The notes: generated by a model from the sequence alone, not told the origin. Positions 1-7,843 are shown, numbered from the stretch's first letter. The stretch is 64,000 nt of DNA from Roseiarcus sp963832305 (GCA_963832305.1 CAWHTU010000018.1:310001-374000); one strand, 5' to 3'. Numbers and translations are program-made.

Positions 1-1092
1 GATGAAGGCCCAGACGCCGATGAAGACGTCGATGAACACTTTCACCGTCGCCGTCACCGAGAGCATCCAGCCCGGCTGGTAGTTGATCCCCTCGGCCGCG
101 GCCTTCGCCTGGATGAGCGATTGCGTGATGCCTCCCGCCGCCACCGCCGCGCCGTCGGTCTTGACCGCCAAGCCCATCCACGCCGCCGCGACCAGCGGCT
201 CATGGGCCATGAAAGTCTGAGCGATGACCGGCAGGATCAGGACCTCGACGACCGCGAAGATCACCACCAGCGACGACACCAGCACCGGCACTTGCGGCCG
301 CGCCCGGATCGCTCCGCCGGTCGCGATGGCCGCCGCGACGCCGCAGATCGAAACGCCCGAGGCGAGCGGCGCCGACCATTCGCGGCTGAAGCCGAAGCCC
401 TTGCGCGCGATGAGATACACGACCGGCCAATAGATCAGGTAGGCCTCGACGATCGCGGCGAGGCCGCGCAGCATCAGCGACGACGCGAGGGTGAGCTTGC
501 TCGCCACCGTGACGGCGATGAAGGCGCCGAGGATGACGATGGCGATCTTGATATAAAGCTCCGGACGGATCGCGCTCCTCAGCCATTCCGCGAACGCCGG
601 GAAGACATTGGCGATGATGAGGCCAGCGATGAGCGCGACGATGAAGCCGCCTTCGCTGGTCAGTTTCAGCGACCACGAGACGCCGAACTTGGCCTGATCG
701 GCCGGGGTGACGGCGGCGAAATGGGCCCACGACCCGAGAAACCAGGCGCCATAGGCAATCGCGAACGCGACGGTGAACCGGATCGCGAACCGGCCGACGT
801 CGTCGCCAAGGGCATAGGCGGCGGCCGAGAGAACGGCGGCGAGCGCAAGATAGGTGAGAATGAGCGCGCCCGCGCCGCCGAGTCCCGCATAGGCTTTCGA
901 GGCAGTCGTGAGCGCGATGGTGGGATCGGTCCAGACCGAGGTGGTCGCAATCCAGCCGAGCGCGTCGGCGCCAAACAGCGAAACCAGCGCGAGCGCGAAC
1001 ACGCCCAACCCGATGACGACAGCCAGCGTGTCTTCGCTGTGCCGGGCGGGTTCCGTCGCCTGAACCGGGATTGTCGCGTCAGAAATGGCCAT
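1..1092 (-). CDS. YeiH/UPF0324-family putative sulfate exporter (3' end outside window)
   Basis: The reverse strand is open for 364 codons from ATG at 1092 to the window edge, so the C-terminus is missing. The translation is a polytopic membrane protein with about ten hydrophobic segments. Features typical of the YeiH (UPF0324) family are visible: ILGAFIAVTVASKL in the middle, SGVSICGVAAAIATGGAIR, and VKTDGAAVAAGG near the visible end. The family is annotated as putative sulfate or taurine-derived sulfite exporters, but the substrate is poorly established. The gene is transcribed away from the rest of the window. Upstream lies a 440-bp gap with a short repeated palindromic element that could be its operator. 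The family call is confident; the substrate is not. Confidence 0.8.
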   Translation of the reverse strand, partial: MAISDATIPVQATEPARHSEDTLAVVIGLGVFALALVSLFGADALGWIATTSVWTDPTIALTTASKAYAGLGGAGALILTYLALAAVLSAAAYALGDDVGRFAIRFTVAFAIAYGAWFLGSWAHFAAVTPADQAKFGVSWSLKLTSEGGFIVALIAGLIIANVFPAFAEWLRSAIRPELYIKIAIVILGAFIAVTVASKLTLASSLMLRGLAAIVEAYLIYWPVVYLIARKGFGFSREWSAPLASGVSICGVAAAIATGGAIRARPQVPVLVSSLVVIFAVVEVLILPVIAQTFMAHEPLVAAAWMGLAVKTDGAAVAAGGITQSLIQAKAAAEGINYQPGWMLSVTATVKVFIDVFIGVWAFI

Positions 1093-1110
1093 AACCCCAC
1101 AAACATACTG

Positions 1111-1136
1111 GATATCAGACGATATATCAGATCTAT
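1111..1136. promoter_or_regulatory. Repeated palindromic motif upstream of the YeiH-like gene
   Basis: ATATCAGA occurs twice in direct orientation (1112-1119 and 1124-1131), 12 bp apart. Palindromes GATATC (1111-1116), GATATATC (1121-1128) and AGATCT (1130-1135) overlap it. It lies 19 bp upstream of the start at 1092 in an AT-rich patch, which suits an operator or promoter. The regulator is unknown. The rest of the 1093-1531 gap shows no convincing gene. Confidence 0.35.
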
Positions 1137-1531
1137 AGACTTAATTAAACTCAGTCAAGCCTCGGCAGCAGCCGGTGGGGCCGTAACGCGGCTCGACATT
1201 CATGACGGGCCGTCTTCGATCCGCGTGCGGAGGCGGGCGTTCGCGCGGGCGCGACGGAAGCGGCGCAACAGCGCTGCTGTCGGAGTGTTGTCGTTCGGGC
1301 AACGCGGGAATCTAGAGCCGCATTAGAACCTTGCGTCTCGATGCCCACTTTCGCGGGCTGACAGCGAATGACAGGCGGATGTAGATGCTGCGAGGGGTCG
1401 ATCCAGAAATCAAGATTTGCTCAACGACGTCGAGCGGTTTGCATCGAATACCTTACCGGGGCCGTCAATATTTCCGACTATAACTCGTCCTGCCCGCGCC
1501 CGGATCGAAGTCCGCGGGGCCTGGAAGGTCG

Positions 1532-2011
1532 ATGATGAAGCTGCAATGCGCGTCCGCAGCCGGCCCGCGCCGGCGTTGGCTCAGCCACCCGGATGGCGAG
1601 GGCGGAGGCGCGGTCGCTTTCGCTGCGGCCGCGCCGCTGATGGTGCTCGCCGTCGCGGTCGCCGCCGACCACGCCCATGTCGGGCGCTTTCGCACCCAGG
1701 TTCAGTTGGCGGCCGACGCCGCCTCGGTCGCCGCGGCCGGAGCGATGGCCCGGCAGCCGGACAGCGCCGGCGACAGCGAGGGCGCCCGGATCGCCGCCGC
1801 CGTCTTCGCCCGCAACGCCCCCAGCGGCGCGACCGGAAAGCCGTCGGTCGCGGCGATGAGCCGCGCCGCCGTGGTGACCGCGACCGTTGCCTATGACGGC
1901 GTCGCGCCGAGCAATTTCGGCTCGGTGTTCGGCTACGGCGCATTCCATGTCAGCGCGTCGGCGACGTCGCACGCGCTCGTCGCCGATTCGGAAGCCCCCG
2001 GCACGCCCTGA
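1532..2011 (+). CDS. TadE/TadG-like pilus-associated membrane protein
   Basis: The 159-residue protein has a basic N-terminus (PRRRW), then a hydrophobic segment at about residues 27-46 (AVAFAAAAPLMVLAVAVAAD). This is followed by HVGRFRTQVQLAADAASVAAAG, the pattern of the Tad-like N-terminal domain of TadG/TadE proteins, which sit in the membrane and resemble pseudopilins. The rest is Ala/Ser/Val-rich and probably periplasmic. At 159 residues it is short compared with full TadG (400 or more), so it lacks the usual VWA-type domain. No other tad genes are nearby, so a role in Flp pili is only inferred. Tandem ATGs at 1532 and 1535 make the start ambiguous by one codon. Confidence 0.6.
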   Translation: MMKLQCASAAGPRRRWLSHPDGEGGGAVAFAAAAPLMVLAVAVAADHAHVGRFRTQVQLAADAASVAAAGAMARQPDSAGDSEGARIAAAVFARNAPSGATGKPSVAAMSRAAVVTATVAYDGVAPSNFGSVFGYGAFHVSASATSHALVADSEAPGTP

Positions 2012-2102
2012 TCTCGCCGGGTCGTTCCCGTCTGGCGCCGAAGACGCGTCGGGTATAGCTCGGGCGAGGGCGGGCGAGGCCGCCCCGAGCAGAGCAAGGC
2101 GC

Positions 2103-2519
2103 ATGACCGGCCACATCGATCCGACCAAAGAGACGTTCGCCGCCTTTCGCGCCGACGACCGCCCCGGCCCGATCCACATGCTCAACCTGGTCCGGCTGCG
2201 CGCCCGCGCGGCCTATTCCGACGGGCGCGAGGCGACCGGGGCCGAGGCTTACGAGGCTTACGGGCGCGAGAGCCTGCCGGTTTTTTCCCGTCTCGGCGGG
2301 AGGATCGTCTGGCGCGGCCGGTTCGAGCTCATGCTGATCGGGCCGGCGGAGGAGCGCTGGGATCTCGCCTTCATCGCCGAATATCCGAGCGTCGCCGCCT
2401 TCGTCGCCATGATCCGCGATCCCGTCTATCGCGAGGCGGTCAAGCACCGGCAGGCGGCGGTCGAGGATTCGCGGCTGATTCGCCTCAAGCCCGGCGCGGC
2501 CGGGGTCGGCTTCGGCTGA
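2103..2519 (+). CDS. DUF1330 family protein, copy 1
   Basis: The 138-residue protein starts at ATG 2103. It has the DUF1330 (dimeric alpha-beta barrel) pattern: GPIHMLNLVRLR at the first strand, EAYEAYGRESLPVFSRLGG, VWRGRFELMLIGPAEERWD, and the terminal FIAEYPSVAAFVAMIRDPVY helix. Members resemble monooxygenase-fold proteins but have no firm biochemical role. The gene precedes the partner-switch operon at 2590-4738. A near-identical second copy follows that operon at 4717-5130. The roughly 390-bp repeat differs at about 20 sites by eye, mostly silent third positions, with about five amino-acid changes. Both copies therefore look selected as proteins. Confidence 0.75.
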   Translation: MTGHIDPTKETFAAFRADDRPGPIHMLNLVRLRARAAYSDGREATGAEAYEAYGRESLPVFSRLGGRIVWRGRFELMLIGPAEERWDLAFIAEYPSVAAFVAMIRDPVYREAVKHRQAAVEDSRLIRLKPGAAGVGFG

Positions 2520-2589
2520 GGCGGGGCCACTGGCTCGGATTGCCGGGCGAACGATTGTCGCCAAATCGTCACGAAGCGTTTGTACTGCA

Positions 2590-2985
2590 ATGAGACACAT
2601 TGGGGCGGTCAAGCTGATGGACATGACGGTCAGCCAGTCGGACGGCGATATCACCCGCGTCGACCTCGACGGACGCTTCGACATTCAGGGCGCTCAGGAC
2701 GTCGACGCCAAATTCGGCGAGTTGGCGGAGAGCTGCAAGGCCCTGATCGTCGACCTCTCCAAGGTTTCGTTCATTGCGTCGCTTGGCATTCGCACGCTCA
2801 TGCTAAGCGCCAAGACGCTCATCCGTCGCGGCGCCGACATGGCGGTCTGCGGCGCGAACGAAAACGTGGAAAAGGTTTTGAGGGGCACCGGCTTCAACGA
2901 AGTCGCCGGTCTCTATCCCGACTTCAATTCGGCCGCCCGGACGCTTAGTGAACGGCTCGCCGCCTTTTCGGGCAAGAAGGCATGA
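2590..2985 (+). CDS. STAS-domain anti-sigma factor antagonist (RsbV-like)
   Basis: This 131-residue single STAS domain protein has the strand pattern ITRVDLDGRFDIQGAQ and the regulatory loop VDLSKVSFIASLGIRTL. Ser64 (start at 2590) is in the position phosphorylated by RsbW-type kinases. ATG 2617 is an alternative start that would shorten it by nine residues. The stop overlaps the next gene's start (ATGA at 2982-2985), so the STAS protein and its kinase are translationally coupled. In partner switching, the unphosphorylated antagonist binds the kinase and frees a sigma factor or other target. No sigma gene lies next to it here. Confidence 0.85.
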   Translation: MRHIGAVKLMDMTVSQSDGDITRVDLDGRFDIQGAQDVDAKFGELAESCKALIVDLSKVSFIASLGIRTLMLSAKTLIRRGADMAVCGANENVEKVLRGTGFNEVAGLYPDFNSAARTLSERLAAFSGKKA

Positions 2986-3398
2986 CCGGCGGCCGCGAGC
3001 GAAGCTGTTCGCGCGACTTTCCCGGCACGGTTGAAGCCGCAGAGGACGCCGAAATCTGGTTCGCGAGCCAGTCGAGCGCGCTCGGCCTCAGCGCTGACGC
3101 GGAGTTCGCAATCAACCTCTGTTTGGAGGAACTTTTTCTCAACGCCGTGAAGCACGGTCACGCCAACCGCGCGACGATTTCGATCCGCGCCGCGTCGGAC
3201 GGCGCGCGGGTCGAGTTTGCCGACGATGGCGCCGCGTTCGATCCGACCAAGGCGCCAGCGAAGCAGATTCACTCGCGAAGCGAGAATTTCGACGTCGGCG
3301 GCTATGGCGCGGGGTTGATGCAGAAATTCTCGCGCCGGATGTCCTACAGCCGGTCAGAGGGCATGAACCGTCTGGTGCTCGAGTTCGACGCCGGCTAG
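2982..3398 (+). CDS. RsbW-like serine kinase / anti-sigma ATPase
   Basis: The 138-residue HATPase_c (GHKL) protein has an N-box CLEELFLNAVKHG at about residues 47-59, a G1 box FADDGAAFDP at about 90-99, and a G2-like GGYGAGLMQKFS at about 119-130. These match the serine-kinase anti-sigma factors RsbW and SpoIIAB. It begins inside the stop of the STAS gene and is followed 38 bp later by the phosphatase gene. It probably phosphorylates Ser64 of the STAS protein and binds an unlinked target. Which sigma factor or effector it controls cannot be told from this window. Confidence 0.83.
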   Translation: MTGGRERSCSRDFPGTVEAAEDAEIWFASQSSALGLSADAEFAINLCLEELFLNAVKHGHANRATISIRAASDGARVEFADDGAAFDPTKAPAKQIHSRSENFDVGGYGAGLMQKFSRRMSYSRSEGMNRLVLEFDAG

Positions 3399-3436
3399 AA
3401 CGGCAGTCCTTGAGTCGCTGACAAATCCATGACGAG

Positions 3437-4738
3437 ATGAAAGATTCCCCGGAACTGCGGGCCGCTGTTCGCGCGGCGAGCGCATTCCGTGACCTCTCCG
3501 ACGCCAATCTCGCGCAACTGATCGAAGCCGCCGAGCTCAAGTCGTTTGAATCCGGCGCGGCCCTTATGCTTCAGGGCGAGCCGAGCGATTGCGCGATGCT
3601 GATTTTGTCGGGAGAGGTGACGGTCACCGCCGACAGCGCCCGTGGCGTCATCCCCATGTCGACCCTTTATGCATCCTCTTTGGTCGGCGAGCTGGGCTCG
3701 CTCGCAGGCTTGCCGCGCACCGCGACCGCGCGCGCCAGTTCGCCCGTGACCGCGCTCAGCATCGGACGGTCCGCGCTCGCCGAAGTCGCGCGCGCTTCCC
3801 CCGCCCTGCTCATTGACGTGATCAGGCGGATGGGCGAGCGGATGCGCAAGTTCAACGGCGCAATCAGTCTCTACACCCACGCGCTGGCTGCGTTCGAACG
3901 CCACGAGTTCGATTCCGTTCTCCTGGACGAACTTCGCAATCCGATCCCGGACCTGAAGGACTTCGGACTGACCTTTGGCCGCATGGCCGAGCAAATCATC
4001 CTGCGTCGCCAGCGCGACGACGAGATGGCAAGCGCGGCGGTCATTCAGCGCGCGCTTCTGCCGAAGGTGCGCGAGTTTGCCGCCGAATCCGGCCTGAACG
4101 TCTGGGCGGCGATGACGCCGGCGCGCGACGTCGGCGGCGATTTCTTCGACCTCGTGCCGCTCGCGGACGGGCGGGTCGCGCTCGGCGTCGGCGACGTCTG
4201 CGGCAAGGGCGTGCCGGCCGCCCTTTTCATGGGCGTAACGCGCTCGCTGATCCGCATCAACCTGCGCGAGACGCCCGATCTGCCCGGCGCGATAACGAAG
4301 GCCAACGCCTATCTCGCCAACAACAACGCTGGCCAGCAGTTCGCGACTCTGCTCTACGCCGCCTTCGACCCACGCTCGGGCATGATCGAATTTTGCAGTT
4401 GCGGCCACCTTCCGGGGCTCATCCGACGCGCTGGCGGCGAGGTCGAGACCCTCTCCGCTGGCGGTCTACCGCTCGGCCTGTTCGACGAATTGAAGATGAA
4501 GGTGCGCGGGGCGGCGTTGCGGCCGGGTGACTTGCTATTCCTCTATACCGACGGGGTCACTGAAGCGCAGGACGCCGATGCGCGCCAGTTCGGGGAGGAT
4601 CGCCTTGTCGATCTGCTCGCCAAGGGCGAGCCCGCCGACGCCGCCCAATGGATCGCCCGCGTCGCCGCCGCCGTTGGCGAGTTTGCCCGCGGCCAGCCCC
4701 AGTTCGACGACATTACTTGTCTCGCGCTTGGCCGCTGA
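3437..4738 (+). CDS. Cyclic-nucleotide-binding domain plus SpoIIE-type PP2C phosphatase (RsbU-like)
   Basis: This 433-residue two-domain protein has a cNMP-binding/Crp-like beta-roll at residues 10-125 (GAALMLQGEPSDCAMLILSGEV, LVGELGSLAGLPRTATARA). A PP2C/SpoIIE domain follows from about residue 195 (ARDVGGDFFDLVPL, GDVCGKGVPAALFMG, LFLYTDGVTEA, FDDITCLALG), with the metal-binding aspartates in place. It is the last gene of a three-gene partner-switching operon and should dephosphorylate the STAS protein when its N-terminal sensor is bound or released. The DGR-type nucleotide contact of true CRP is not obvious, so the ligand is open. Its last codons overlap a possible TTG start of the second DUF1330 copy. 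Confidence 0.88.
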   Translation: MKDSPELRAAVRAASAFRDLSDANLAQLIEAAELKSFESGAALMLQGEPSDCAMLILSGEVTVTADSARGVIPMSTLYASSLVGELGSLAGLPRTATARASSPVTALSIGRSALAEVARASPALLIDVIRRMGERMRKFNGAISLYTHALAAFERHEFDSVLLDELRNPIPDLKDFGLTFGRMAEQIILRRQRDDEMASAAVIQRALLPKVREFAAESGLNVWAAMTPARDVGGDFFDLVPLADGRVALGVGDVCGKGVPAALFMGVTRSLIRINLRETPDLPGAITKANAYLANNNAGQQFATLLYAAFDPRSGMIEFCSCGHLPGLIRRAGGEVETLSAGGLPLGLFDELKMKVRGAALRPGDLLFLYTDGVTEAQDADARQFGEDRLVDLLAKGEPADAAQWIARVAAAVGEFARGQPQFDDITCLALGR

Positions 4739-5130
4739 CGGAGACGTTCGCCGCCTTTCGCGCCGACGACCGGCCGGGGCCGATCCATATGCTCAACCTG
4801 GTCCGGCTGCGCGGCCGCGCGGCCTATCCTGACGGGCGCGAGGCGACCGGGGCCGAGGCCTACGAGGCTTATGGGCGCGAGAGCCTGCCGGTCTTCTCCC
4901 GGCTCGGCGGGAAGATCGTCTGGCGCGGCCGGTTCGAGCTCATGCTGATCGGGCCGGCGGAAGAGCGCTGGGATCTCGCGTTCATCGCCGAATATCCAAG
5001 CGCCGCCGCCTTCGTCGCCATTATCCGCGATCCCGTTTATCGCGAGGCGGTCAAGCACCGGCAGGCGGCGGTCGAGGATTCGCGGCTGATTCGCCTCAAG
5101 CCCGGCGCGGCCGGGGTCGGATTCGGCTGA
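4717..5130 (+). CDS. DUF1330 family protein, copy 2 (duplicate)
   Basis: From 4741 to about 5135 the DNA is roughly 95% identical to 2130-2525. The start region of copy 1 is not duplicated: homology begins at GAGACGTTCGCC, just after the stop of the phosphatase gene (4736-4738). Two starts are possible: TTG 4717, inside the end of the phosphatase gene and giving 137 residues (almost the length of copy 1), or ATG 4789, giving a protein without the first strand. The open frame is intact and most differences from copy 1 are synonymous, so it is probably expressed. If TTG 4717 is used, translation would be coupled to the phosphatase. Confidence 0.65.
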   Translation: MSRAWPLTETFAAFRADDRPGPIHMLNLVRLRGRAAYPDGREATGAEAYEAYGRESLPVFSRLGGKIVWRGRFELMLIGPAEERWDLAFIAEYPSAAAFVAIIRDPVYREAVKHRQAAVEDSRLIRLKPGAAGVGFG

Positions 5131-5349
5131 GGCGGCAGCCCCGCGGGAAGGCGCGGGTGAGCGCCGAGACGTTCGACGCCATCGCTCGCGCCTGCCTCAG
5201 CGATCCTCTGACGACCACCAGCGGCCGATCTCCCCGAATATCTCTGGTTTTCGCGTGTTTATCAGCTCAGACCGACGACGCAGCCTTCCGCAGGAACGCG
5301 TATGGTGGGCCCGCCGCGAAATCGGTGGACGTTACCGCGGAGGCACACC

Positions 5350-5817
5350 ATGCATACCCTTGGCTTTATTCGCCACGTGACCATTGCGGCATCGACCGCC
5401 TTTGCGCTTCTCATCCCGGTCGCCGGTCAAAGCGTTCTTGCGCAATCAGGCGTTCCGATCCGCAATATTCAGGTTGATGTCGCGCCTTTGCGCGCAAGCG
5501 CCGGCGACCCGACAGCTTCTTGGGTGCAGGAGAGACTACCGGAACAACTTGCCAAAGCTCTGGCGGGCCGCATGTCGCCCCAAGGCGGCACGCTGGTCGT
5601 GCGCATAGACTACCTCACATTGGGGCCACTCAAGGACAGCAGGGCTTGGGACAACATTAGCGGCGTCGCGACGCTTGGGGGCGTACAGTGGCCGTTGCGG
5701 GCGACCTCAAGATATTGGGCTTCGGCGATAGACCAAACGATGTTCGAGCAATCCAATCACCGACGGGTGATGGAAGCCGTGCAAGCGCTCACGTATTGGC
5801 TCGCAAGAGACCTCTGA
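5350..5817 (+). CDS. Secreted protein of unknown function
   Basis: The 155-residue protein starts at ATG 5350, preceded by GGAGG at 5339-5343. A Sec-type signal peptide covers about residues 1-32 (hydrophobic AASTAFALLIPVAG, cleavage near SVLAQS). The mature part contains an alpha/beta pattern (GTLVVRIDYLTLGPL, SRYWASAIDQTMFEQSNHRR) and no recognisable catalytic motif. The form IDYLTLGPL followed by a Ser/Arg-rich stretch occurs in small hypothetical periplasmic proteins of Hyphomicrobiales, but I cannot name a family. It is monocistronic. Downstream is about 390 bp containing a PEP-CTERM relic and a terminator. Confidence 0.65.
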   Translation: MHTLGFIRHVTIAASTAFALLIPVAGQSVLAQSGVPIRNIQVDVAPLRASAGDPTASWVQERLPEQLAKALAGRMSPQGGTLVVRIDYLTLGPLKDSRAWDNISGVATLGGVQWPLRATSRYWASAIDQTMFEQSNHRRVMEAVQALTYWLARDL

Positions 5818-6015
5818 ATCCCCGGCCATCGCTCTATCTGCGTCAGCGGTTCCCTATAGAAGAGGGCCGCATTGTTGCGGCCCTCCGTTATGGCGTCGGT
5901 GACTTGACTACGCGCGAGTGCAGGCGACCGAAAACGGGACGTCGGCAAATCGATATGGGTCGCGCGCCCCATGAAACTTGATGACGAGCCGCCGCGTCTC
6001 GTCCGGGCAACATGA

Positions 6016-6170
6016 GGCGGCGCCGGATGGGAGCAGGCCGCGGTTCCGGCTCAGCCCGTGCCGGAGCCCTCGACTTGGGCGCTGGCCCTCATCGGCTTCG
6101 CCGGGCCGCTTCCGAGTGCGTGCGGTCCCTCTGGGCGCTACGTGATGCCAAAAAAACGGCCCGCCCGGTG
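6016..6170 (+). pseudogene. Relic of a PEP-CTERM sorting tail
   Basis: Reading from 6016 in the frame of 6049, the forward strand encodes VPAQPVPEPSTWALALIGFAG. This is a good PEP-CTERM motif plus hydrophobic segment, but no protein body precedes it (TGA at 6013) and the usual basic end is scrambled. It faces the intact PEP-CTERM gene on the other strand, whose tail reads VPEPSTWAMMLVGF. It is probably the remnant of a neighbouring PEP-CTERM gene. The rest of the 5818-6203 gap holds no gene that I can support. Confidence 0.55.
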
Positions 6171-6180
6171 AGGGCGAGCC
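6150..6180 (-). terminator. Rho-independent terminator of the PEP-CTERM gene
   Basis: On the minus strand, GGCTCGCCC-TCACC-GGGCGGGCC forms a 9-bp stem (one G-U pair) followed by a run of seven T residues. It begins 24 bp after the stop of the PEP-CTERM gene at 6204. Confidence 0.85.
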
Positions 6181-6203
6181 GCTACCCAGAGATGTTCGGA
6201 GCG

Positions 6204-6899
6204 TCAGGCCAGCGCGTCAAGCACCACTCGCCGCGACCTCCTATAGCCCGCATAGCCAAGACAGACGAAGCCGACCAGCATCATCGCCCACGTCGAGGGC
6301 TCCGGGACGGTGCCGCCATTAAATGTTGTGACAAGACCGACGTCGTCCGGGCCCCAGTCTCCCGTCCCTAACCTGTAGCTGCGGGACATGACGGTACCGC
6401 TGGTGTCTGACGCAAAATATCCGTTTCCGCTGCCGTTCGGCACGATCTCCTGATTCGTTGCCACCACCTCCATGACGAGATTACCCAGTCCGGGATCGTA
6501 AGAGTAGGGTGTGCCGGAAAACGTATAGGTGGCGCCGACGTCTGTCGTGCTCAAGGTGTTTAGGTAGAAAGTCTCGACATTGCTGATGGAGAGCGGGCCG
6601 TTCGAGCCTAGCGCCTCCGTTGTCGTCCCAAATAGGATCTCGTAGGTTCCGCTCAAGACCTGAGTTGTGCCGCCGAACGGAGCGTTTGTGAAGGTGATGG
6701 TGTCGATCGTCAACGGCCCGGAAAACGCAGAGCTACTGTAGATTTGCTGATAGTCGATCGATTGCCCCGATGAGACGCCGCTGTCGTTGCAGGTGAAAGG
6801 ATAGCAGTTCCCGCTGTTGGCGGTCCCTATGGTCAACGCTTCCGCTGGAAACGCTGAAGCCGCAAACGCCGCGCCGGCAAAAATCACTGCAAGTTTCAT
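6204..6899 (-). CDS. PEP-CTERM sorting domain protein
   Basis: The 231-residue exported protein has a signal peptide at residues 1-22 (MKLAVIFAGAAFAASAFPAEA) and a Ser/Thr/Gly-rich beta-type body with repeated TITFTN-like strands. The C-terminus is canonical: VPEPSTWAMMLVGFVCLGY, then the basic YRRSRR. In known systems such tails are recognised by an exosortase (EpsH family) and the protein is delivered to the surface or extracellular matrix. No exosortase gene lies in this window. A strong terminator follows. Base composition is slightly lower in GC than the neighbours. The substrate or structural role is unknown. Confidence 0.82.
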   Translation of the reverse strand: MKLAVIFAGAAFAASAFPAEALTIGTANSGNCYPFTCNDSGVSSGQSIDYQQIYSSSAFSGPLTIDTITFTNAPFGGTTQVLSGTYEILFGTTTEALGSNGPLSISNVETFYLNTLSTTDVGATYTFSGTPYSYDPGLGNLVMEVVATNQEIVPNGSGNGYFASDTSGTVMSRSYRLGTGDWGPDDVGLVTTFNGGTVPEPSTWAMMLVGFVCLGYAGYRRSRRVVLDALA

Positions 6900-7122
6900 A
6901 ATAAATTCCCCCGCGTGTCACTAGGCAATAGGCAAATAAACTCCATCAACACCGCATGACTGAACGCCCCTGTCAAGCAAAATCCACCCGCTGATCCGGG
7001 ACTCGCAGCCGACCGTCGCCGCGCCGGGGCCCGTAACCGTACGCCAACAAATTTTTTCGACAATTCCTTTCCGCGAATCAAAATCCGTCGTATGGTGGAT
7101 TCCGAATCGCGGAATCGGATGG

Positions 7123-7350
7123 ATGGAGACGGCGATGGCTGACATAGGGGACGGGGCGGGAATCGGCGGCGCGGCGGGAGGCGAGCTTTACTTGCCGCCG
7201 CAGGAAATAGCGATGCGGGCGCTGAGGATGCTCGAGCGGCTCGCCGGCGGCTCCTCCCTGACCGAGGTGGCGGCGAGCGAGGGCCTGACCCCGCAGCGGG
7301 CGCGGGAGCTTGTCGCCCAGGTCGTCGCCCAACGTGGGTTCGATCCTTAG
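7123..7350 (+). CDS. Small helix-rich protein of unknown function
   Basis: The open frame could start at ATG 7123 or 7135. The encoded 75 residues begin Gly-rich and continue with EIAMRALRMLERLAGG, SLTEVAASEGLTPQRARELV and VVAQRGFDP. The second part resembles a helix-turn-helix of the sigma-region-4 or MarR-like sort. Third codon positions are strongly GC-biased, which supports coding. I know no family for it. A REP-like palindrome lies 36 bp downstream. Confidence 0.45.
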   Translation: METAMADIGDGAGIGGAAGGELYLPPQEIAMRALRMLERLAGGSSLTEVAASEGLTPQRARELVAQVVAQRGFDP

Positions 7351-7385
7351 AGAGCGGCGAGCGCATTCGGGTTCGACCGCGGCGG

Positions 7386-7468
7386 GTCATCGCGAGCGAA
7401 GCGATCCGGGAGTTGAGAGGATCCCTACCCCCTGGATCGCCGCGTCGCTTCGGTCCTCGCGGGACGCC
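7386..7468. repeat. REP-like imperfect inverted repeat
   Basis: The left arm TCATCGCGAGCGAAGCGATCC (7388-7408) pairs imperfectly with the right arm around 7433-7465 (CTGGATCGCCGCGTCGCTTCGG, CCTCGCGGGA). The pattern CATTGCGAGCGAAGCGA...TCGCTTCG...CTCGCAATG is a widespread extragenic palindrome in Hyphomicrobiales, and this is a diverged copy. A fragment of the same motif (GTCATTGCGAGCGAAG) is at about 28763-28778. Confidence 0.6.
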
Positions 7469-7603
7469 TTCCCGTGAGCCAGCCCTCCGGCCTGCGTTTT
7501 GTGCATGGCAGCAATTTATTGTGCGATGCACCATATTGTGCTACACGCCACCCCCTGATCGAGGGAGGGCAGGCCCGATTGGCAGAAGATTGAGGAGAGA
7601 CCG

Positions 7604-7843
7604 ATGCAGCATTTCCACGCCGGAAACCTTCATCAGATCAAGGATGCGCCGCCGAACACCTGGGCGACCGTCAATGCGAGGGACGCCGTAACCATCAGCG
7701 AACTGGCGCGCCGCGGATTTCACCTCGTCGACATGAGCGGCGACGTCTGGACGATGCATCGCGGCCGGCTGAAGGAGGAGACGGCGCCGAGCGCCGGGTC
7801 GCGTCGTGGAAAATCTGACAATTTCGAACACTCAAGTCCTTGA
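7604..7843 (+). CDS. Small hypothetical protein
   Basis: This 79-residue protein starts at ATG 7604, with GAGGAGAG at 7591-7598 as a good ribosome binding site. Its sequence includes NTWATVNARDAVTISELARRGFHLVDMSGDVWTMHRGR, a compact mixed alpha/beta segment, and then a charged tail. No motif is recognised. Its stop lies 78 bp before the end of ftsK, which converges on it. The ribosome site and codon bias argue that it is real. Confidence 0.5.
   Translation: MQHFHAGNLHQIKDAPPNTWATVNARDAVTISELARRGFHLVDMSGDVWTMHRGRLKEETAPSAGSRRGKSDNFEHSSP

Larger units (their letters stand above)
2130..5135 (+). repeat. Direct repeats (~390 bp) bracketing the partner-switch operon
   Basis: The left copy (about 2130-2525) and right copy (about 4741-5135) carry the same DUF1330 coding sequence in the same orientation. 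They enclose the STAS/kinase/phosphatase operon. Homology continues a few bases past the stops (GAGGCGG). Recombination between the copies could delete or amplify the 2.6-kb unit. Confidence 0.75.

Noticed and set aside
121..1326. A 401-codon forward open frame over the YeiH-like gene
   Set aside because: Extremely Arg/Asp-rich low-complexity translation; the reverse strand encodes a well-formed membrane protein.
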